From positions 1 through 27,982 of the forward strand of contig JBKDAM010000058.1 in assembly GCA_046316495.1 (NCBI GenBank): 27,982 bases of DNA, written 5' to 3'. A model generated the notes under the pieces. It saw only the letters and a program-made list of their open reading frames with translations. It ran no database searches and was not told the origin of the DNA. Position 1 is the first letter of the stretch, and every line of letters starts with the position of its first letter. A program made the translations under genes and the position numbers. Origin of the DNA: M3007 sp046316495. GTDB lineage: Bacteria > Bacteroidota > Bacteroidia > Chitinophagales > Saprospiraceae. Shown here piece after piece: positions 25,033-27,982 of the stretch.

Positions 25033-26511
25033 TTATTTTTTTTTGCTTATCCAATCCAAAACATACTGCATTACAGGGTCACGTTTGAGTTGAAGATCTT
25101 CAGGCGTAGTTTCAACAAGTACATCTGGATATACAGGTTGGTAGTTATTTGCGTCACCGCTAGCACGTGTAAACAAAGTCGCTGGAACAACGAAAGCTAT
25201 TTTTGCATTTGGCGTTTTCAACGGAAGTGCGTTGCTCAACTCTCGCGGAATACTCTTTGTTGGTCTGCCCACTAAAATGCCTAGGTCAAAATCTTCAACC
25301 GCATTGGCCATCATCATTGCTGCTGAATGCGTATTTGGTCCGATCAAAACATAAACTTGTCCATTAAAGCTATTCTTCACTTTTTTCGGTAATGTAGGCT
25401 TATTTTCTTCTTTAACATTAGTTCCAATTGGATGTTGGTAGAAATGCTTCATCATTCCTTTTTTGGCAATTATGCGAATTGGACGTGGTAAATTATCTAT
25501 AAATTCTTTGAACTGAGCGCTTACTCGTATTGTGGAACCTCCTTCTTGCTGATAGGGTGTCTGAGCTATCTTTTGAAGAATTGCTTCTGCAGGATAGCCC
25601 GATCCTCCTCCGTTTGCTCTAAGATCGATAATTAAATCGGATACTCTTTTATCTTTCAATTCAGCAAAATAGGATTCGAGTTTCTTATCAAATGCTTTCA
25701 ATATTTTCTTGTTTTGCACAAAATAGAAGGACTTCGCATCGATGTAGCCGATGTTTTGGGTGGAGATACTAAATGTTACAAAGTCTTCCAGTTTTTCTTT
25801 CGTATTTTGGGGTTTCTGTGCACTATATTTGGAAAGATCATTTGTTCCTTGTATTTCAACAATTTCAGCAATTCCAGATTCTTTGTTAATGACCTCTACT
25901 GTAAATGGATGCCTAATATTTACAGCCCAAAGTAAGAACGGCATAGAATTACCAATCACCTCTTCAATGTTACCATCATTGGCTATTAATGGTTGTATCT
26001 TTTCAATGAGTTCACTCATTTCTATCCCATTGATTTTACTGACGGTCTTTCCAATATTACTATCTGAGATAGCATTATCGATGATGCCCAATATTTCCCA
26101 TTTACCCTGATTATTTTTAATGAATAATGGGAAAAACCGATCACCATTTTTTATCGCCTCGTCCAACATTTCCAAGGGTTGAAAGGTGTACACATGTCCA
26201 ATGTTATAAGCCGCAGCTAATTGCATAAAATCGAGATACAGTTCATTCCCCAATCGGTCACCTTTTTGTTTTAATTTCTTTGCTAAATTCTGAATGGAAC
26301 TTGAATCAGCATTCATGTACGGGTAAGGACAAACTTGCTCAATAGATTTGATGAAAAAATCGATATCCTCAGTAATCATTTTTTCAGTATAAATAACATT
26401 CTTAATTTCTGTAGTTGTCATTTGTTCCATGATGGAAGTATATTTATTGATTCCACAGCCGGTAAACAGGAACAAACTAATTGCGACAACTATAATTGAC
26501 TTTTCTTTCAT
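25033..26511 (-). CDS. S41 family peptidase, predicted lipoprotein
   Basis: A 492-residue exported protease-like protein. The signal MKEKSIIVVAISLFLFTGC is a lipobox with Cys19, so it is likely lipid-anchored. The S41 (C-terminal processing/tail-specific protease) core lies in the C-terminal half: IGYIDAKSF ~254-262, LIIDLRANGGGSG ~293-305, and the nucleophile region VLIGPNTHSAAMMMANAVED with Ser396. A conserved-looking GH (IGHVYTF, H106) in the N-terminal domain resembles the GHT/S motif of tricorn-core-like S41 members. I see no clear PDZ domain. It begins the transcript that continues with a sensor kinase and response regulator, so it may act in signal generation or cell-wall/peptide turnover; that is inference. 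The substrate is unknown. Confidence 0.88.
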   Translation of the reverse strand: MKEKSIIVVAISLFLFTGCGINKYTSIMEQMTTTEIKNVIYTEKMITEDIDFFIKSIEQVCPYPYMNADSSSIQNLAKKLKQKGDRLGNELYLDFMQLAAAYNIGHVYTFQPLEMLDEAIKNGDRFFPLFIKNNQGKWEILGIIDNAISDSNIGKTVSKINGIEMSELIEKIQPLIANDGNIEEVIGNSMPFLLWAVNIRHPFTVEVINKESGIAEIVEIQGTNDLSKYSAQKPQNTKEKLEDFVTFSISTQNIGYIDAKSFYFVQNKKILKAFDKKLESYFAELKDKRVSDLIIDLRANGGGSGYPAEAILQKIAQTPYQQEGGSTIRVSAQFKEFIDNLPRPIRIIAKKGMMKHFYQHPIGTNVKEENKPTLPKKVKNSFNGQVYVLIGPNTHSAAMMMANAVEDFDLGILVGRPTKSIPRELSNALPLKTPNAKIAFVVPATLFTRASGDANNYQPVYPDVLVETTPEDLQLKRDPVMQYVLDWISKKK

Positions 26512-26749
26512 TTTCTCAACTTTAAATGTGAATTAATTCAGCAAATCTCAGAGAAAGCAAAAAGTCGTTGAAATTATTTTGATGACATTTCTTTTATATC
26601 CTTTATAGTTCCAGTTTTCTTATGTGTAGCTAGATTGTCTATATTCTACTAAGGTCTACAGCTAACTTATGGTGGCAATGAGAACCAAAACATTCAAGTA
26701 GTGTACAAACTTTCATTGGCCGAAAGTACGTCAACGAAGCACTTGACCC

Positions 26750-27400
26750 CTATTTTACTGAGCAACGGAATAGCGCGTATTTGTTTTTTTTAACTGCTCT
26801 TTTTTCAGTGATTTTTTTTAGATTAAAACTGAAACCAAGTTTTACATAGTAGCCACCTAACTCTCTTGAATTTTTTGGGGTTACATAGCGCCAACCAAAG
26901 CCCGTCTTCAAACCCAAAAATGGTATAAGGTCATAACTGAAATGCAAGCCTGTTTCAATAGGGATAATGAGTTGTCTACCATTGTCAACTTCCGTTCCGT
27001 TTTTGTTTAGCTGTCTGAAATAGTTGTTGCCAATCCCTGCTTGCAGATACGTTGTCATTCCAAATTTTTTATACTGGTAGAAATCAAATTCCTCTCCTAT
27101 CGTGGCAAAAAACAATCGATTTTTCTTTAAAATGTTATTTTCGTCAATAAATTTTCCTACTTCAAGAAGAGTACCATTTAGCCCAACTTTGAATCTGAGT
27201 TTTTTCCCAAAGCTAATTCCGGAGTATAATCCATAAATGACTGTGTTGTGCTGATGAATAGGGGTTCTTCTATTATCGAGACCAAAAATAATTTCTTTCT
27301 TTTCCTTCAAAGTTTCAATGGGGTTCCTAATACTCTGAGGATAACCCTTTACCCATGTAAGTAATGTGATAATAGACGATATGAATAATAGACGAATCAT
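26750..27400 (-). CDS. predicted outer-membrane beta-barrel protein with basic C-terminal tail
   Basis: A 216-residue protein, family not recognised. It has a signal peptide (MIRLLFISSIITLLTWVKGYPQS). Strand-like segments include NTVIYGLYSGISFGKKLRFK, TIGEEFDFYQYKKFGMTTYL, PIETGLHFSYDLIPFLGLKT and GGYYVKLGFSFNL. This looks like a small porin-like or OmpW/OMP_b-brl barrel. Unlike the four genes at 20.4-23.1 kb it does not end at the last strand: after GFSFNL there are about 23 further residues rich in Lys/Arg (KKITEKRAVKKNKYALFRCSVK). Its start codon lies ten bases from a perfect palindrome at 27410-27430. It lies immediately downstream of a small membrane-protein frame. Function unknown. Confidence 0.75.
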   Translation of the reverse strand: MIRLLFISSIITLLTWVKGYPQSIRNPIETLKEKKEIIFGLDNRRTPIHQHNTVIYGLYSGISFGKKLRFKVGLNGTLLEVGKFIDENNILKKNRLFFATIGEEFDFYQYKKFGMTTYLQAGIGNNYFRQLNKNGTEVDNGRQLIIPIETGLHFSYDLIPFLGLKTGFGWRYVTPKNSRELGGYYVKLGFSFNLKKITEKRAVKKNKYALFRCSVK

Positions 27401-27409
27401 TTACTCTTT

Positions 27410-27430
27410 GTCAATTGAAGTTCAATTGAC
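27410..27430. repeat. perfect palindrome next to the barrel gene start
   Basis: Arms GTCAATTGAA and TTCAATTGAC are exact reverse complements separated by one G, giving ten-base arms. The element overlaps the stop of the preceding frame (27422) and ends ten bases before the ATG at 27400. It is not followed by a T-run on the minus strand, so an operator or translation-affecting hairpin is more likely than a terminator. Confidence 0.6.
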
Positions 27431-27634
27431 GCTAAATGCCAAAATGAGTTTTATTGAAAATAACTGCATTATCAGTTGGGCCAAGGGGTCGGTATCATTC
27501 ACTAAGTAAGATAGAATCGTGGGCACAAGCAAAAGTGGAACGGCAGCTATTCTTTGATTGTTGGGAGAGCTAAACCGCAGCAAAATGATTGAGCTGGTCA
27601 GCGTGTGTTGTTGTACGCCGAGTAGTATGTTCAT
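27422..27634 (-). CDS. small hypothetical membrane protein
   Basis: About 70 residues from the ATG at 27634 (MNILLGVQQHTLTSSIIL). An ATG 20 codons earlier (27694) also exists but lies inside the repeated motif, so the shorter start is preferred. The C-terminal half is hydrophobic (RIAAVPLLLVPTILSYLVN, LAQLIMQLFSIKLILAFSVN) with one or two possible membrane segments. No family is recognised. Support comes from context: the repeated motif lies 54 bases upstream, a near -7 box (AATTTTTG) lies between them, and the next gene starts 21 bases downstream. It could still be spurious. Confidence 0.4.
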   Translation of the reverse strand: MNILLGVQQHTLTSSIILLRFSSPNNQRIAAVPLLLVPTILSYLVNDTDPLAQLIMQLFSIKLILAFSVN

Positions 27635-27658
27635 TTGCTTCGATTCAAATTCGTCTGC

Positions 27659-27666
27659 AAAAATTG
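27659..27666 (-). promoter_or_regulatory. possible -7-like box of the small membrane protein gene
   Basis: On the minus strand AATTTTTG has one mismatch to TAnnTTTG. It starts 22 bases after the repeated motif, exactly the spacing seen at the barrel operon (23148-23155). That matching spacing is the main reason to report it. Confidence 0.35.
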
Positions 27667-27687
27667 AATATATGATCGGCAAACAAA

Positions 27688-27708
27688 TGAACAAATGTTA
27701 AGAAATCA
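27688..27708 (-). promoter_or_regulatory. repeated motif, copy 3
   Basis: Identical over all 21 bases to 16212-16232 (core GAACAAATGTTAAGAAATCA). It lies between the two small membrane-protein frames, upstream of the minus-strand genes at 27634 and 27400. Confidence 0.5.
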
Positions 27709-27710
27709 TT

Positions 27711-27980
27711 TCATTCGTCTCTTGTAAACACGAAATAGACAACATAAATCCATCCTAATAATCCATGGACTATTGCCAGCAGGACCGATTGATTTCTTGA
27801 CCAAGACGCAACAACAGCTATTATCGAACCTAATCCAATTCCCCCATCAATAGCTTTATCTTTTATGGTATTATCTTGTGATTGAGCAAGCAGCTCTGAT
27901 GTATTCAGCCAAAAAAAATTAACCAAAAAAGTCATTTTAAAGAACATCTGATGGATCTTGTCTTTTTTTATCAGTTTCAT
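27711..27980 (-). CDS. small hypothetical membrane protein
   Basis: An 89-residue protein whose ATG is two bases from the window edge; an earlier start outside the window cannot be excluded. The first ~32 residues hold a basic start and a signal-like hydrophobic segment (MTFLVNFFWLNTSELLAQ). After a short polar linker (SQDNTIKDKAIDG) come two close membrane segments (GIGLGSIIAVVASWSRNQ, LLAIVHGLLGWIYVVYFVFT). The W-x-R-N-x-S-x-L-x-A-I-x-H-G-x-x-G-W-x-Y-V-x-Y pattern resembles small Bacteroidota membrane proteins of unknown function that I have no name for. It ends just before motif copy 3. Confidence 0.65.
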   Translation of the reverse strand: MKLIKKDKIHQMFFKMTFLVNFFWLNTSELLAQSQDNTIKDKAIDGGIGLGSIIAVVASWSRNQSVLLAIVHGLLGWIYVVYFVFTRDE

Positions 27981-27982
27981 AA

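Noticed and set aside
25751..26110. 119-codon plus-strand frame opposite the S41 peptidase gene
   Set aside because: Opposite a conserved protease; low-complexity Phe/Ser/Leu composition expected from the antisense of AT-rich coding DNA.
26703..26729. Hairpin with CTTTC/GAAAG stem after the S41-upstream spacer as terminator of the 26750-27400 gene
   Set aside because: Position is right, but the stem is 5 pairs with a bulge and only three Ts follow; too weak to call.

Overview
The window looks like a chromosomal segment of a gliding or surface-active member of the phylum Bacteroidota, most like Saprospiraceae/Cytophagia-type genomes. The evidence is three proteins with type B type IX secretion (T9SS) C-terminal domains, one with a type A T9SS C-terminal domain and a FISUMP domain, a TonB-dependent receptor followed by a DUF4249 lipoprotein, a LytS/LytTR two-component pair, near absence of Shine-Dalgarno sequences, and several matches to the Bacteroidota -7 promoter box TAnnTTTG. 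The genus assignment is inference. No tRNA, rRNA, CRISPR array, intact insertion sequence or T9SS machinery gene was seen.

Layout: bases 1-7890 are transcribed to the right. They hold the 3' end of an FG-GAP/VCBS repeat protein, a 2056-residue SprB-repeat surface protein (CUB-like, PKD, two P-type domains, 13 SprB-like repeats, T9SS type B signal), and a LOG/TIGR00730 phosphoribohydrolase 13 bases later. Everything from 8113 to the right end is on the minus strand. From right to left this is: two small hypothetical membrane proteins and a beta-barrel protein (26.7-28 kb); an S41-peptidase lipoprotein, LytS-type kinase and LytTR regulator in one tight unit (23.3-26.5 kb); an operon of four small outer-membrane beta-barrel proteins (20.4-23.1 kb); a TonB receptor/DUF4249 pair (16.9-20.0 kb); a gene-poor stretch with decayed coding fragments (16.1-16.9 kb); a flavodoxin-fold NAD(P)H oxidoreductase, a FISUMP/T9SS type A protein, a DoxX membrane protein and a CIA30-family protein as single genes with long spacers (12.8-16.1 kb); and a two-gene operon of propeller-type T9SS type B proteins (8.1-12.4 kb).

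The common theme is the cell surface: secreted adhesin-like proteins, outer-membrane barrels and receptors, and a sensory system next to them. The most interesting non-genic signal is a sequence of about 20 bases, GAACAAATGTTAAGAAATCA, present exactly at 16213 and 27689 and in diverged form at 23179. Each copy is upstream of a minus-strand gene. At two of them a -7-like box follows at the same distance of 22 bases. One copy lies between the LytTR regulator and the beta-barrel operon, which suggests a local regulon. Bases beyond about 20 kb look visibly more AT-rich than the 1-8 kb region.
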